Below are positions 44,707 through 57,328 of a stretch of 64,000 nt of DNA, piece by piece. Position 1 is the first letter of the stretch. Each line of letters starts with the position of its first letter. The notes beneath the pieces are model-generated. The model was not told where the DNA came from and did not search any database. It was given only the letters and a program-made list of their open reading frames with translations. This DNA comes from Crossaster papposus (Eukaryota; Echinodermata; Asteroidea; Velatida; Solasteridae), in assembly GCA_037893245.1 (NCBI GenBank), contig JBAIAA010000444.1:501501-565500 (forward strand), written 5' to 3'. A program made the position numbers and the translations under genes.

Positions 44707-46884
44707 ATACATTTGTTAGGTTCGATGGTAGGTAAGGTATCATAACAAGTTAAAGGGTTAGTATAGAGTTTCGACAGCTTCAAGTATCCAGATCTAATTT
44801 GTTTAGCTGTGTCGTAGACAGCGGTTTTATAATTAAGAGCCAGGTGTTCTTCTTCATCTTCTTTCTGTACCAAATTCGACATCCTGGAACTTTTCGGTAA
44901 GCACTTAAAAAGAGTAACCAACATGGCATCCGAAGTCGCACGTGGCAGCGTTTCGGTTGTAGTCAAACCGCGCCTTCCAAACATTATGAAATGAACATGT
45001 TAGAGAGAATTGTTTGCGGTATTGTTGTGCATTTAAACAAGACCAATACACAACGACGCGTTTCCTGCACGAATTCGTGCTTGTTGCTTTTGACGTCATC
45101 ACTTTATGCGTTCTGCTCATATGTGATATAGGATACTAATGTTTTGTGGACTTTGTAAACAACAACAATACTATCCTTGTTTACTTTATATTGAGATGCC
45201 GTACCCGCAAGACTCGTGCGGCATCCCTGCTAGATGGGTAGAGTTTATAAATCAACTGCGCACGAGTACAATGTGATATAGAAACGGCGTGAAGAAAACT
45301 GGACTCCCAGTGTTCAGAATCAGCATTTTACAAATTATTCCTTTAACACTACGTGTACGTAGCTACGCGAAACTGAAACTGTGACGTCATACTGATACCT
45401 AAAGTTTTTCAAAATACTCAAACTCTTTGTTAACATTATCCAAGAACGTAAAACATTGTGCTCTATGTTAATAATAATTGCACTTTGTAAAATAATTATA
45501 TTTTATGAACTGTTTATTCAATTTTATGAACTGTTTAGCATGTTTTGTGCTTGTACAATGCAATATTACTGACAAGCTTTTTAAATTAGTGGGTTATTCC
45601 AATATGTATACCCAGCACGATATGAGACTGAGGGACTACCCGACAAAGAACATTCCTCGGACGTTTGTCATGAGATTGACGGCATTTTGTGGAAAGGGTA
45701 TATTCCGTTCTGCAAAACGAGAATGTCGGCAGCATCGGCACCGATCCCTGGCCTCTGTGAACGTAAATGTGTCTCATCAGTGTTAATTCTGTGGATCGGA
45801 GACACAAGTTGTTGGCCTAGATGCACCATTGCTGGGAAAACCCGAAACCCTCATTCTAAAGTCGATTTTTTGGCGGCTTTCAATTTTGTTGGTTTTATGT
45901 AAAGCTGCAGACAATTTCATCACATTGTTTACACACGTATGCACAATTAAATGTACCATAGTTCGATATGTACTGTGGAAACTCCTTTATATTCATGTAT
46001 AGTTAAGAAAACATAAATACTCGTTTTTCTCACTTCCAGATTTTTTTAATTTTCAACCCCAAATTTAGATTCTGGGCTTCTCGGGTGTTATTTTAAATTT
46101 TTCTACAGATAACCCCCCCTTTTCCCCTTAGAAAGGGGGAAACATTAGTTTATACAGGTTTCCCCCCCCCCCCCCCCCCACACCCCCTAAACAAAAAATT
46201 TAATTAAAAAAACGTAGAACAGTATGTTTCAAGTACCCTCCGAACAGAAAAACGGGGAATGGACGGGGAATCTTTCTAGATGGAAAATGATGCCAAGATC
46301 ACCCGATTCGGTCAAGGACCATTTAGGAACCTTTTTCTGGAACCAACTTGGTTCCAGAAAAGAACTAACTGGACTGAATCAAGTGATCAGTTTCATTTTG
46401 TATCAAGAAGATTCCCCGTCTATTTAAACTAGCTTTTCGGGTCGTAAATAGGCCTTTTTTATATTTTATATTTACATGTACAATAATTTAACTTTTTCGT
46501 ACAATATTTTAACTTATTTAAAACTTAAATTATTTTTGTGGCTGATTTGCGGTTCCAAAGATTTTTGAGTAAACAAAGTTACCAAATATACTCGACCAAA
46601 CAAGAAAATCTCCAATACTTCTTGGTGTACCTCACCTTCCCAAGGAAAATCAGTTTTCGATTTTGAGCACTTTTGCTGCTCACAGTGACAAATTGGTCCA
46701 TTCTACTTTAAATTCATCTTGCACACAATTTCTTAAACAGTGTTCACTTTGTGTCTCAAACATTTTATCCTCGCTGTAAATAGCGATAATGTAAAATTTA
46801 AAAAAGGGTGTCCAGTACTTTTCTTGCACACAAAAAGCATTGTAGATTGATATCAGCACTTTAATGTTTTAGTATGAATTGTTA
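44707..46884. other. Downstream flank of receptor copy B; no gene
   Basis: Homologous to 3133-5300 and, distally, to 29363-31000. It has a poly-C run at about 46161-46178. Similarity with the two other copies stops abruptly at about 46884 after GTATGAATTGTT. Confidence 0.7.
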
Positions 46885-47329
46885 AGGGGAATGTGTGTGA
46901 AGTTAGCCGCATTAACACTGCGGTCCGGTTGGGCTAAGGTGCGCTGCATGTCCCTAGTCCTCAGTCTTCGTACATTCACACAAGCAGCTTTAGTTCTTTT
47001 CTTAGAAGTTCAGTCTCCAAGCAATGTATTGCGACAGTGCGTTTTTACGAACGAACGTCAACATTGTGTTTGTGTTTTGAGTGTTAAATTGGGTCTTATA
47101 CCTGTACCTCGTGTTTTAAATAACGATAAACTCAACTGCATGTCCGGGTACGTCGAGTAGATTTATCGAGTCGGTGAACACTGGGGGGGGGGGGGGGGGG
47201 GGGGGGGGGGACACGGTCATTAATTTCTAATGGACTTCTAATTAAACTAGTTCTTGGTCTAGGTCTTGTTGGACAAATCAACCTTTCCTTGCAACGGTCC
47301 ATAAGTCCATAAGTCCATAAGTCCATAAT
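46885..47329. other. Unassigned stretch with a 28-nt poly-G tract
   Basis: No gene recognised. It occupies the place where the A flank carries the SINE, Gypsy and MITE cluster. The tract of 28 G (47183-47210) could form G-quadruplexes or be a sequencing-sensitive homopolymer. A (CATAAGTC)n-like repeat, four units, lies at about 47300-47328. Confidence 0.5.
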
Positions 47330-48951
47330 CTCCAAAATTTAAAAATGGCAAAGCAGCATCCGATGATGCCCCAGAATTTGATGAGTTCTTGTGTGAATTA
47401 AAGAACCTTATGGTGTTAATCTGGGAAACCAAGAAGATACCACCCAGTTGGAGTCACTCCAGATTAGAAGCCCTGTGGAAAGGCACTGCAAAAGGGAGCA
47501 TCACAAATCCTAAAGCCTACAGGGGTCTAAGTAGGATCCAGCCTCTGCAAGATAATGATTATTATCATTATCAATTGTATCAAGACGTGGTACGACATAC
47601 AGCTACTTGACCAACAGCAAGGCTTTAGGAGCGGTCGTAGTACAGCTAACGGCATCTATGTTACCAAGCGAGTGCAACAGATCACAGATAGTATGAAAGT
47701 GCCAACTTTTGTGCTGTTCATCGATCTCAGTGCCGCTTTTGATCATATTGTAGGTGCTGGTTGTTCGACTCCATTTATCAACGCTTCATACCGGCAGCTA
47801 GTGAGATTCCAGTGTTCAAACTCCTTGAAGCCCTCTACAGCCACACCACAAACGCCCTAGCCCAAACACCGACAACATCTTCGAGACAACGTCCGGCGTA
47901 CGTCAGGATGGACCAGAATCACCACTACTGTGAAATCTATGGATTACGTCATGCGTGTCTTCTCCCATCTTTGTGATCAACAGGGAGTGGAATTCATCCG
48001 GCTTAAGTTTCGGGTCAAAGATACCGCGAGGAAGAGAGACCCACGTGGACAGAATACATATCGTGGCGAGCACACTATTGATTGGTTGGTTAGGGTATGC
48101 AGATGATTTAGAGCTTTGTTTCGCCGACCAACAAAACCTCTTGGATGAAACATTCTGTCGGTATCACCTGAAAATCAACGTGGAGAAGACAAAATCAATG
48201 GTGCTGAACTTCAAATATGCGGACATTGATAGCACAACAACTGACTACCCCAAAAGCATTGCCAACCTCAACAACAAGCTTGTCGGAAATACTCGGGTCT
48301 TTCGTTACCTAGGAGACAGCATCAGGTTTGATGAACCAGCAACCGGGGATGCTGAGGTTAACCTATAAGGATCGCCGTTGCAGAAGGGAAATTTGCCCAG
48401 CTTAAATTGAAGCTTACGAACCACTCAATTTACATGGATACCAGGATAATTGTACTGAACTCTATGGTACGAAGCTGTCTAACATATTCATGCCAAACAT
48501 GGAACCTAAACCAACGACAACGGGACAGACTCAATTCCACGTATGTCTCCTTCCTAAGGAGAATGATTCGCGGAGGATACAACAGGGAAGATGACAAGTT
48601 CAAACTAAAACTAAGTAATGCTTACATCTTGCGTATTTGCAAATGCGAAAAGCTTTTCGAATTTGTACAGTGTCAGCAAACAAAGTACCTAGCCCATCTT
48701 GTCAGACAACCAAACACTTGCCTCAATAAGCGTCTCTTGTTCAATGAGGACAAGAACCTAAAATCTGGCAACCGCTTACCCACCCTCCTGCAGCAGGTAG
48801 TCAACATCCATGCCATCACTACTGAAGAATGTTTTAAGCGAGCGCTGCGGAGGGAATACTAAAGTTTTAAGTTGGGTATATACTTCCATGCCCGCTCAAC
48901 AGCTGCTGTATGCAACTAGAGCTAGACTTGAATGAATGAATGAATGTGCAC
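47330..48951 (+). mobile_element. LINE reverse-transcriptase fragment with (GAAT)n tail, copy B
   Basis: Sister of the element at 9620-11350. The 5' side is more truncated, starting at AAAATTTAAAAATGGC. RT landmarks are FRSGRSTANG, FVLFIDLSAAFDHI, GYADDLELCFADQ and the C-terminal block CQTWNLNQRQRDRL to KRALRREY (ends 48862). Several frame disruptions differ from those in copy A. The tail is GAATGAATGAATGAATG at about 48930-48947. Confidence 0.8.
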
Positions 48952-49074
48952 AGTTAGTGGGACAAAATACAAAATTCTGATATAACAAACACTTGTTAGT
49001 TCTGGTTGAGTTTGTATTAACGAGAGTCGACTGTACACATGTCCTAAAGACTGACAATTAAATGGGGAACCGCC

Positions 49075-49165
49075 AACACAAGGGTTGTATGACTCAGTTG
49101 GTAGAGAACCAGAATGGTAACCCAGAGCTCGCAGGTTCAAACTTAGTTCCAGTCAATTTCATTTT
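49075..49165 (+). repeat. tRNA-like SINE remnant, copy B
   Basis: Counterpart of 11490-11565, with ACTCAGTTGGTAGAG and GGTTCAAACTT box-like motifs. Small changes, such as GAGCTC where copy A has AGCTC, show drift after duplication. Confidence 0.45.
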
Positions 49166-49550
49166 AAAACATGTTAAAAGGTAATTCATGCTTCATGCGA
49201 ACGTTAAGCAAATGGGAAAATGTCAAAGTTCTATGAAACTTCAATTGTTAATGTCCTGGAAATAGCTTTACATTTGCATGAAGTATGAACTGTCCTTTAT
49301 TAGTCATAAATGATTCAAATACGGTTCTTTTCAGAACCACACAACTCACAAAAGAGAATTAACCACATGGTGCTACCGCAAGCAACTTATCTTCAAAATC
49401 TACCTCCCTGTTCTGCAGTATATTATTGGATTTTCAATAAGCCTCAGACGTAATGATGTCAAGCTTTGTTTGTGTGCATCTTTCTATGAGCGAGTCTGTC
49501 CCTACGTCGTCTGGCATCCCGACTTTGCTCCCATAAAAAAGAACATATGT

Positions 49551-49965
49551 GACAAAAATGAGTCCGACTCGGATGTGTTAAATATGTTTTTTCAATTGTA
49601 CAGTTGGTCAGAAAGAAGCAGGAAATAAGCTTTCATTTGATATGTGGCACAGCTCTGTAGTGTAATGCATTGGTCTTTTACAATTCTCAGTTATATTTAA
49701 AATGTCTTTGAAAGGAAATGAAGATTAACAATTGTAGCGCTACATCAGATGCTATGGTAAGAGAATGACAAAACCTGTAACCAATTTTATTTTGGGATCG
49801 AAACAATTTTTTTCAATCGATCAGATCTAAAAATATAGGTGTCGGAGAAACCAAAATGCCTTAAAACAAAAATTTGTTGAAAGAAAAATCACCTCCGAGA
49901 CAATAAACAGCCCCTTACTTAAAAATGTATTTTGCGACATCAGACTCATTTTTGCAGAGCGGGTC
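49551..49965. mobile_element. MITE, 415 bp, hAT-like 8-bp target duplication, present only in the B flank
   Basis: The 8-bp direct repeat ACATATGT flanks it (49543-49550 and 49966-49973), and the A flank shows a single copy at the empty site (about 11942). The ends are inverted: GACAAAAATGAGTC on the left; on the right, reverse-complemented, GACCCGCTCTGCAAAAATGA, where 8-9 bp are extra. No coding frame. The insertion is therefore younger than the receptor duplication. Confidence 0.8.
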
Positions 49966-49973
49966 ACATATGT

Positions 49974-50574
49974 AAACAAAACCATGACGTTATTAGGTCT
50001 ATTAGATTTGTGGGGAAATTCTAAAAGTTAAACAAAGAAATTGTTAGAGCCAAGTTTGAACCTGCAAACTCTGGACTGTTGTACCAAGTCCTTTATTTTA
50101 GAAATAAAAGTCACTTTAAGTCATTCTTTTGTCTTTACCATATTGTATATTAACAGCGGCAAAGAACACAAATCCACTGAACACTGTAAAAATAATAACC
50201 ATCACGAAAATTAGTTTATTTTCTAAATGCGTAATTGCAAAGACATTTAATCATCAGGTTTTGTTCAAGTCAAAACGGTTCTCGATAAGAACACGACTCA
50301 GTTTCTGGATTTTAATTGTCTTTCATGTTACTAGGGAGGTGGTGTGGGAGTTTTAATATTTTTGTTTCAAAGAATGTCTCGAGTATGCTTTATGTGAATA
50401 TTCCCTTGATATATTATTTTAAGTACACTTTACATAAAACTTAGTAACGGCTATTTTCTACTAACAACAAAAGTGTGTGGAAATCAATCAAAAAATAAAT
50501 ATACAATAAATGATCTAGTATTGTTTTAACTTTTATTCAACGTGGATGTCTTTCAGAGAAAGAATGCTTACAAG
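49974..50574. other. Non-coding flank shared with copy A (about 12612-13310)
   Basis: No gene seen. It is collinear with the A flank apart from small insertions and deletions. Confidence 0.55.
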
Positions 50575-52916
50575 TGTGACGAAAATACCCCCCCTGGTAA
50601 TTTTCCTAAAACTCACCTTTATATCTGGACAAGCTCACCTTAGATTACATCCTTTAGATTAGATTATGACTGTTTAATACCATATTTTATCGCTAGAATT
50701 CGAAATAGATTTCACCAACCGTCATGATACATACATGTCAGCTGTTTGCACGTGTTTATAATGTGTTCTAAAAATAGGGTTTTCTAAATCCAAGATGGCT
50801 GCCTTCTGAATCTCTAAAGTCGATACGGATTGGTTCCAAGTTTTAAAGGATTATTTCTTGGTTTAGACTATAGAATTTATAATTTATATACTAGAAAATT
50901 GTCTTGAGTTAATTTCTATCTAATTCAGTCTTTTAGTTAAGTTTTTAAGAAGAACATTCAGCAATGATTCAATTACCAATTTGTCTATGTTTTTCGTCTG
51001 CTTAGTGCCGTGACTTCGTCATGAATATTTATGAGGGTGACATCACTAAGTTTTAACAATGAAAGTAGGTAATGTTTACGTGCTGTCATAAACTTAGTTT
51101 TTGCTTCTACTTGGAAAACCTGGGAAACTTTGGAGTTGTATTTTAAGTGTAAATGAAAGTTTAGAGTTTGAAGAATATGTGAATACTTTGATTGAGAAAT
51201 ATACTGTTAAAATAATTGATTTACTGATGAACGAAAACTTTGTTGTGCATAGTAATTTTCGTTGTTTTACAACTTGTGGGCGTGGCCTATTTACTACGCT
51301 CATGAAAAGTACGCGCGTAAGGCGCGCGATTCAAAGCCGTATAAAAGGGGCACATTTTGGTGAATTCGGGGTCTTGTCTTGTCTGGTCTGGTTGATCTGG
51401 TTGCACTGGGTTAGTTGGGCGCTGCGCTGTCAATCGCTGAGGAGCTGAGGAGCTGAGGAGCGGCAGAGGAGGCAACCAATCAAGTCTTACGGAGGAAGGG
51501 AGAAGACAGTGTAATTGGAGGAGCTAGAATTGGAGCTGAGGAGCAGACTAATAAGAGGAGCGAATTGAGGAGCTGATGAGGAGCTGGACCCGAGTCTAGA
51601 GGATACAACGTCACATCGTGAGTTAGCCTGCTTATTAATGGAATGGAGGAGTTTGATAAAATAATCCAAGGTCATCTAAGTTATTCCACGGGCTAAGGAG
51701 ATTCAAGAAACTACTGGCAGACTTAGTCAGAGGCCTTGACTTGGTGTTAATTTGTTTAGAGGGCATAGGATTGCCGAGTGATAGTTATTTCGAGTGGCAT
51801 AGGAATTGCCTAGTGATATTCCGATTAAGAGGCATAAGGATTTGCCTGTGTGGTTAATTTATTTAAGCTGTTTAGGGGTTTAACTTGGAGACTGGTTATT
51901 TTCTTCCCGGTGCAGAGAGCACTATCCGTTGAGGAGCAGAGGAGCGAGTCGAGGAGCGAGTCGAGGAGCAAGAGAGAGGAGCAAGTTGAGGAGCAGACTA
52001 GAGGAGCGAGTTGAGGAGCTGAACCCGAGTTCAGAGGATACATCGTGAGTTAGCCTGCTTATTAATGGAATGGAGGAGTTTGATAAAATAATCTAAGGTC
52101 ATCTAAGTTATTCCAAGTGCTAAGGAGATTCAAGAAACTACTGGCAGACTTAGTCAGAGGCCTTGACTTGGCGTTAATTTGTTTAGAGGGCATAGGATTG
52201 CCGAGTGATAGTTATTTCGAGTGGCATAGGAATTGCCTAGTGATATTCCGATTAAGAGGCATAAGGATTGCCTGTGTGGTTAATTTATTTAAGCTGTTTA
52301 GGGGTATAACTTGGAGACTGGTTATTTTCCTCCCAGTACAGAGAGCACTACCTTTGATTGCATCCTCGACTTGGTGATTTAATTCAGAGAATAAGGCTCG
52401 TTCTCAGCCAGTGCAGAGTGCATTGTATTTCCTCAGCCCATATTTAAAGTCTTAAGTAATTATATAGGCGAACTTGACTGAGCTTTAGCACATCTGTATT
52501 TGTGTGGATTGGAATTAAATAATTAATATTCTTGAGTTGTGTTGAATATTTGCCTGAAGAGTGAATTTCTTTTAGTGTCATAATTGTCCTAAGTAAAATA
52601 GAGACTGTTTAGTACTGCACGTTATACTTCTTCACTGGGTCATATACTGTGACTACGAACCAGAGCCTGAGATCGAGAAATACTAAACCGGTGAGGCGGA
52701 ACTCCGGGGGTTTAGTGCCTATAAATTGTCCGCCTGGTGGCAGCGCTATCTTGGACCGTGTAATTAAGATTGGACTGTTTTCCCGAAACGCGTAGGCTTA
52801 TCAAATTATTATTTAGCCAACGGGGTCGGGACAAAGTCAAGTCCAATTGGAAAATAAATAACAGTCGTTCGTTGTTTGTTTTTTTCTCCCTCTAAAATTT
52901 TTACTTTTCCGCCACA
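50575..52916 (+). mobile_element. Solo LTR, 2342 bp, of an LTR retrotransposon, present only in the B flank
   Basis: The block begins TGTGACGAAAATACC and ends CCGCCACA (TG...CA). It is flanked by the 4-bp direct repeat CAAG, and the A flank has the uninterrupted site near 13313. A TATAAAAG box at 51340 and an AATAAATAA signal at about 52853 fit U3 and R/U5 parts. No internal coding region is attached, as left by LTR-LTR recombination. It contains GAGGAGC-rich simple repeats (51430-51610, 51930-52030) and a roughly 300-bp segment duplicated at 427-bp spacing (about 51614-51916 and 52041-52343). Family not certain (Gypsy-like). It is younger than the receptor duplication. Its last 490 bp are repeated at 57329-57818 by the 4.9-kb duplication. 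Confidence 0.8.
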
Positions 52917-53030
52917 CAAGCATCAAACAATATCTTACAAACGGTTGATTGCGTAGAGAATGTAGGCCTAATGAACATTTTCTTTTAAACTTCTTCATAA
53001 TCAACTGAACCTATTCAATCTCAACATAAT

Positions 53031-53531
53031 AGCTGTCACGATAAATCCTGTTACGCGCCTGTAGACGCATGTACATATTTATATACAATGTAACTTGTAG
53101 CGAATCAGCACTCTCTAAAGTCCCGCGCACGAAAAGGTGTTGTGAAATACTGTAATTTATACGGTGCTGACCTGCATTCGCGAAACGCAGTGTTCGTGTT
53201 ATGTAATATTACGTAAACAAGAAACAGGCCATGGTTATTGTCGTGTTCGTAAATCCTTTGTTACTGGTACTTGTCTGTATATTACATGTACGTTGTGGAT
53301 GGACTTAAGGAGGGTCAGTTTGTTTTGTTTGAGCCGTGATAGAGTGAGCATGACAGTGCGAGAGTGAACCGGCCGACAGCATACGACCTAGGGGTATGGC
53401 CTGGTGTGACAGGCCCGTGGCCAATTCCTTAAAATTCAGTTAAGGATCGAGCCCTTCGTCCAGTTTGGCAATATTCAGTGCCAAAACCCAACATCTATCA
53501 TGTCGTCATGTCAGAATTGTCGGTGTACATG
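53031..53531. other. B-specific block of about 500 bp (again at 57933-58433)
   Basis: Where the A flank has about 40 bp (near 13431-13470), the B flank has a roughly 500-bp block beginning TGTCACGATAAATCCTGTTACG-like sequence at 53034. The start resembles a Gypsy-type LTR end, but I see no matching CA end or target duplication. It could be a diverged solo LTR. No gene is present. Confidence 0.4.
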
Positions 53532-53762
53532 TATAAGATGTGTTTTGTCTTCGGATTAGACCTAATAATCGAACTGGAAAGTGGCACAACATCGACTTTG
53601 GGTAACTTCATATCTCTGGACTGACAAAACCAAATCAGATGAATCATTTGAAAGCAATTTTCATAACTTTATGATTAAAGAGATGCGTTCCACTTACACT
53701 GTGGTGGAACATGAGCAACTGGAATCACGAATGGTTTGTTTTTAGAGTCACAATTCTAAATA

Positions 53763-56454
53763 GAATAAAATCAAACGCATTAATAAATCTCAGTCAAACC
53801 TTAGCATCCCCATTCTGAAAAAGAATGATGTTAACTTAATTTCTGACCAAAAAAAAGCTGACTATCTTGCTGATAGTTTCGCAAATATCTCTAGCGATAC
53901 AAAATATAATGATGATTTCAAGAAAATTAAAGAAGATACGGAAAAAGACATATCTGTTAATAATAACAATGATAATACTATCAATGAACCATTCACTACA
54001 GCTGAACTCAATAAGACCATTAATAAGAGTAAATATACTACACATGAGAAGGATAATACCAGCAACAATATTATCAAAAAGTTTCCTGTAAAAATCCGCA
54101 ACTATCTGCTCATAATTTTTAATTTGGTTTTCCGCACAGTGTCGTAGTTGGAAAGTACTCTTACAGTGTTCGTAGATATTGAAAAAGCATACGACATGCT
54201 CTGGCGGAAAGATATTATCATTAACTTCAAGCTTTAGGTATTTATGGCAGAATCACTCTATGGATTGATAACTTTCTTAAAAATAGGAGAATTCAAGTTA
54301 ATGTTAACGGTACTCTCTCTGATCCACGAGAACTTCAAAATGGTGTTCCTCAAGGAAGTGTTATCAGCCCTATTCCTATTAACATTGCTGTAAATGATTT
54401 ACCCAATAATATCTTTGGCGCTAAGATATCCCAATTTGCAGATAACATTGCTATCTGGAAATCACATAGAAATCTTAAAATCCTTGAAAAGAAAACCCAA
54501 TATAACCTTAAAGATGGACTACAACGAAAACTCGCACATTAAATTTATTATCGGACCTTGTTTATGTTGTGTTCAGGTAACACTTTATTGTTACGGTCAT
54601 GTTTTTCTCTAAATAATTTTGTTGCAATTTGACCGAAAAAATTAGACCTCGATTCTTCGATTTTGAAATTTCCCGCCCTGTACTGGTTCCCGGCAAAGAT
54701 CCACTGAAAACCACAATGAAATCCACGATATAGTACCAGCGGACTTGTAAACCAGCGAAAAGTGATGACGTACTACCCATGAGCAACCGAGAGTAAACAA
54801 AAGACGCCATGTTATTCCGTGTGTATTATGTATGCGTATGCACGCACACGATCGACCCGAGTAAATCGTCATGGGTAGTACCTACGTCACACACAAAGTA
54901 TGAATTATTCATGAGTTAAGGGCTTTTGCTGAAACTGAGTTTTTCTGGGTCGTAGAACGCCGATCAATTGTTTGTTTTTTGCATGAAGGAACAAGTTTTA
55001 TTGAATACTAATGATATATTAGTAATCATTATACATTTCTCGAACAAAAACAGCAACACAGCCTTTATCATTATTCCGTTGTAGTCCATCTTTAAGGCTA
55101 TTTAAAGCTGGTGTGACAAGTGGGGTTTTAAAATATCTGCCTCTAAAACAGTTGCGGTTCTATTTTCTAACAAACCTAATATTAACATGAAACTTGACAT
55201 TAACAAGGTAAATATTAATTTAAGTAAAACTGCCGAATTCTATTGCGGTTCTATTTTCTAACAAACCTAATATTAACATGAAACTTGACATTAACAAGGT
55301 AAATATTAATTTAAGTAAAACTGCCGAATTCCTAGGAATTATCTTTGACCACAAACTTACGTGGAGATGCAAATCTAAACTTAACATCCTTAGATGTATT
55401 AGTGGTAAACCATACACATGTATGTTTAGTGATTGTTTAAGTGCTCTCCAAGCCATCTCAGATCCCATTTCAAATAATAAATTAGTCTGTGGTATTCGTC
55501 ATACTTTACTGAATAATCAATATCAAGCCAATATGGTCATCTTTGAATGGGCGCAGGACACTGTGGAATTAAAGGGAATGAGGAAGCAGACAGGCAAAAA
55601 AAATATGGCTACTCGTAAAAATATAAATGAAGTCAATATCCGCTCTGTCAGACACGGAAATAAAACATACACTTAAACTTGAACTTGAAGGAAAATGGCA
55701 AAAATCTGGGACAGATATTAAATCTTCTAACCTTAAAATGGTATATAAAAAAAGGCCAAGCTATATTTCAAGTCTTGGGACCTTCCACGATGGAAAGAAG
55801 TCATTCTTCACAGACTGACTTGGAGTTTTCAGAAACTTAAATGGCTTTCTCTATAAGATGGGGAAACATCCAGATGGAAAATGTGACACCTGTAACCGGT
55901 ATGACGACGTCGGGCACTTTCTCATTGAGTGCAAAAAATACCAAAAACAAAGGGACAATCTACAAAAAAAACTTTAGACTTTCAAATGCTCAAATGACCA
56001 TAGAGAAATTATTAGGAGAAAATCTGAATGTGCATGAAATAATTAATTTCATCAAAAAATGTAATATATAAATTTACAGCTCCCTATATTTTCCTTTCTT
56101 TCATACCGGTACATACTTTCTGTTTTTCCTTTTGATCTCAGGTATTGTTTGAGTTATTTCCTATCTATTGGGGGGTAGGTAGTGATTCACCAGACATCTT
56201 TGCAACTTATCTGGTCTTCCCCCTGGGGGTGTTGCGGACTCTGCAATTCACCCGGACACTTAAATTGCTGGCCCTGCAGGGTATTCTTCAAAAGTTGCAC
56301 TGTGCTTGGTGAATCACAGCCTCCTTCCAGCTTGTATACATTGCATCCGTTTGAATAAGTTGTTTCCGTTCGTTCTCTACCAGGCTCTGTTTGTATTTCT
56401 TTGTTGATGGCACAACGGGCACGTAGTATGCTAGAAGTGCCAACCTAACCTACA
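53763..56454 (+). mobile_element. LINE with RT and RNase H, copy 1 (carries a nested MITE)
   Basis: Sister of 27083-29272. Pieces include VFVDIEKAYDMLW (about 54169), the GVPQGSVISPI region, QFADNIAIWKSH (catalytic Asp of the F-ADD motif changed to Asn), FLGIIFDHKLTW, RNase H (FSDCLSALQAI; FEWAQDTVELKG, frameshifted relative to copy 0) and CDTCNRYDDVGHFLIECKKYQ. An 89-bp segment around GAAACTTGACATTAACAAGG is duplicated (about 55152-55240 and 55243-55331). It ends in CTAACCTACAG, tail to tail with an RTE-like LINE. Dead copy. Confidence 0.78.
54512..55091. mobile_element. MITE, 580 bp, TTAA target duplication, nested in the LINE (copy 1)
   Basis: The inverted ends AGATGGACTACAACG are perfect over 15 bp. 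They are flanked by TTAA on both sides (54508-54511 and 55092-55095). Copy 0 of the LINE has the empty site AACCTTAAGGCT (about 27970). The TTAA duplication fits piggyBac-type transposition. No transposase frame is present. Confidence 0.85.
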
Positions 56455-56456
56455 GT

Positions 56457-57328
56457 AGTAGTAGGGGCCATTGCCCGACACGGGCATTCATCGTCAAATT
56501 CCTCTCTTGAAGTAGCTGCGAGCTCTCCTTTCAAGCTCCTTCAGCCTCCGTTCAGCGTCGTAGTCAGTACAGGCTTTACTCGTGTAGGCTCTCCAGGTTG
56601 TTCGATCTGATGCCAAGTTACGCCAGGTGGTAAGGGAGGACGTCCTCTTTAGTGTCCTTCTGAAAACGTCCTTGTAACGCAGAAGGGGACGTCCCGCTCG
56701 CCTAGTACCCTCCTCAAGCTCACTGAAAAAGAGGGCTTTCACTGGTCTCTTGTTGTTCATTCTGTGGATGTGTCCGATCCATCGCAGGTGGCATCGCATC
56801 CATAATATCTCAATGTCATCGACCTTTGCCATCGTCAAGATGTCATCGTTTGGAACAAAATCATTCCATCTGATCCGGAAAATTTGGCGAAGGTGACGAA
56901 GTTGGACTGTTCTCAAGGTGCGGAGTTGGTGCTGGTACAGTGTCCATGTTTCGCAACCGTACATTAAGATGGGGATGATACATTGTTGGTACACCTTCAC
57001 TTTCGTCTCATTTGTGAGGTCATGACTGTCAAACACCCGTTCTCTCAGGCGCCCAAAGGCACAGGAAGCAGCCTGGATCCTGCTCTTGAGTTCGTAATTC
57101 ATCTGGCAGTCGGCAGATAGATGGCTCCCTAGGTATTTGAAGTGGTCAACGTTTTTGAGTGGCCGACCATCAATCTCAAAGGTGACGTCTGGACCAGTAC
57201 ACATAGTCACAGTCTTGTCTTTGTTGATGCGTAGACCCATCTGAGATGCTTTGGCATTGTAAAGCGTAAGCAGATGTTGTAAATCACCCGGGTTGTCACA
57301 AAAGATTGCAATGTCGTCAGCATATTGT
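56457..57328 (-). mobile_element. RTE-like LINE, 3' end only (in duplication copy 1)
   Basis: On the minus strand it encodes the post-YADD part of the RT and the C-terminal region: MGLRINKDKTVTMCTG, FKYLGSHLSADCQMNYELKS, ILMYGCETWTL, FRIRWNDFVPNDDIL, RRLKELERRARSYF and the TGA at 56494-56496. The 3' tail is (CTA)n at 56457-56465. It is cut at the duplication junction exactly at the YADD codons. The reading frame of this part is intact, with an Arg codon CGA at 56700 where copy 2 has TGA. Confidence 0.85.

Larger units (their letters stand above)
52427..57328. repeat. 4902-bp tandem duplication, copy 1
   Basis: The unit contains the LTR 3' end, flank sequence, a roughly 500-bp unassigned block (about 53031-53531), the RNase H LINE with its nested MITE, and the 3' end of an RTE-like LINE. 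It is followed directly by copy 2. The junction shares ATTGT (52422-52426, 57324-57328, 62226-62230). I found only three differences from copy 2: 53423, 56695 and 56700. Confidence 0.92.

Noticed and set aside
44501-44745. Open frames with KLCPCRAVKVVPLS-like repeats after receptor B
   Set aside because: They are translations of the 25-bp 3' UTR minisatellite located after the receptor stop codon.
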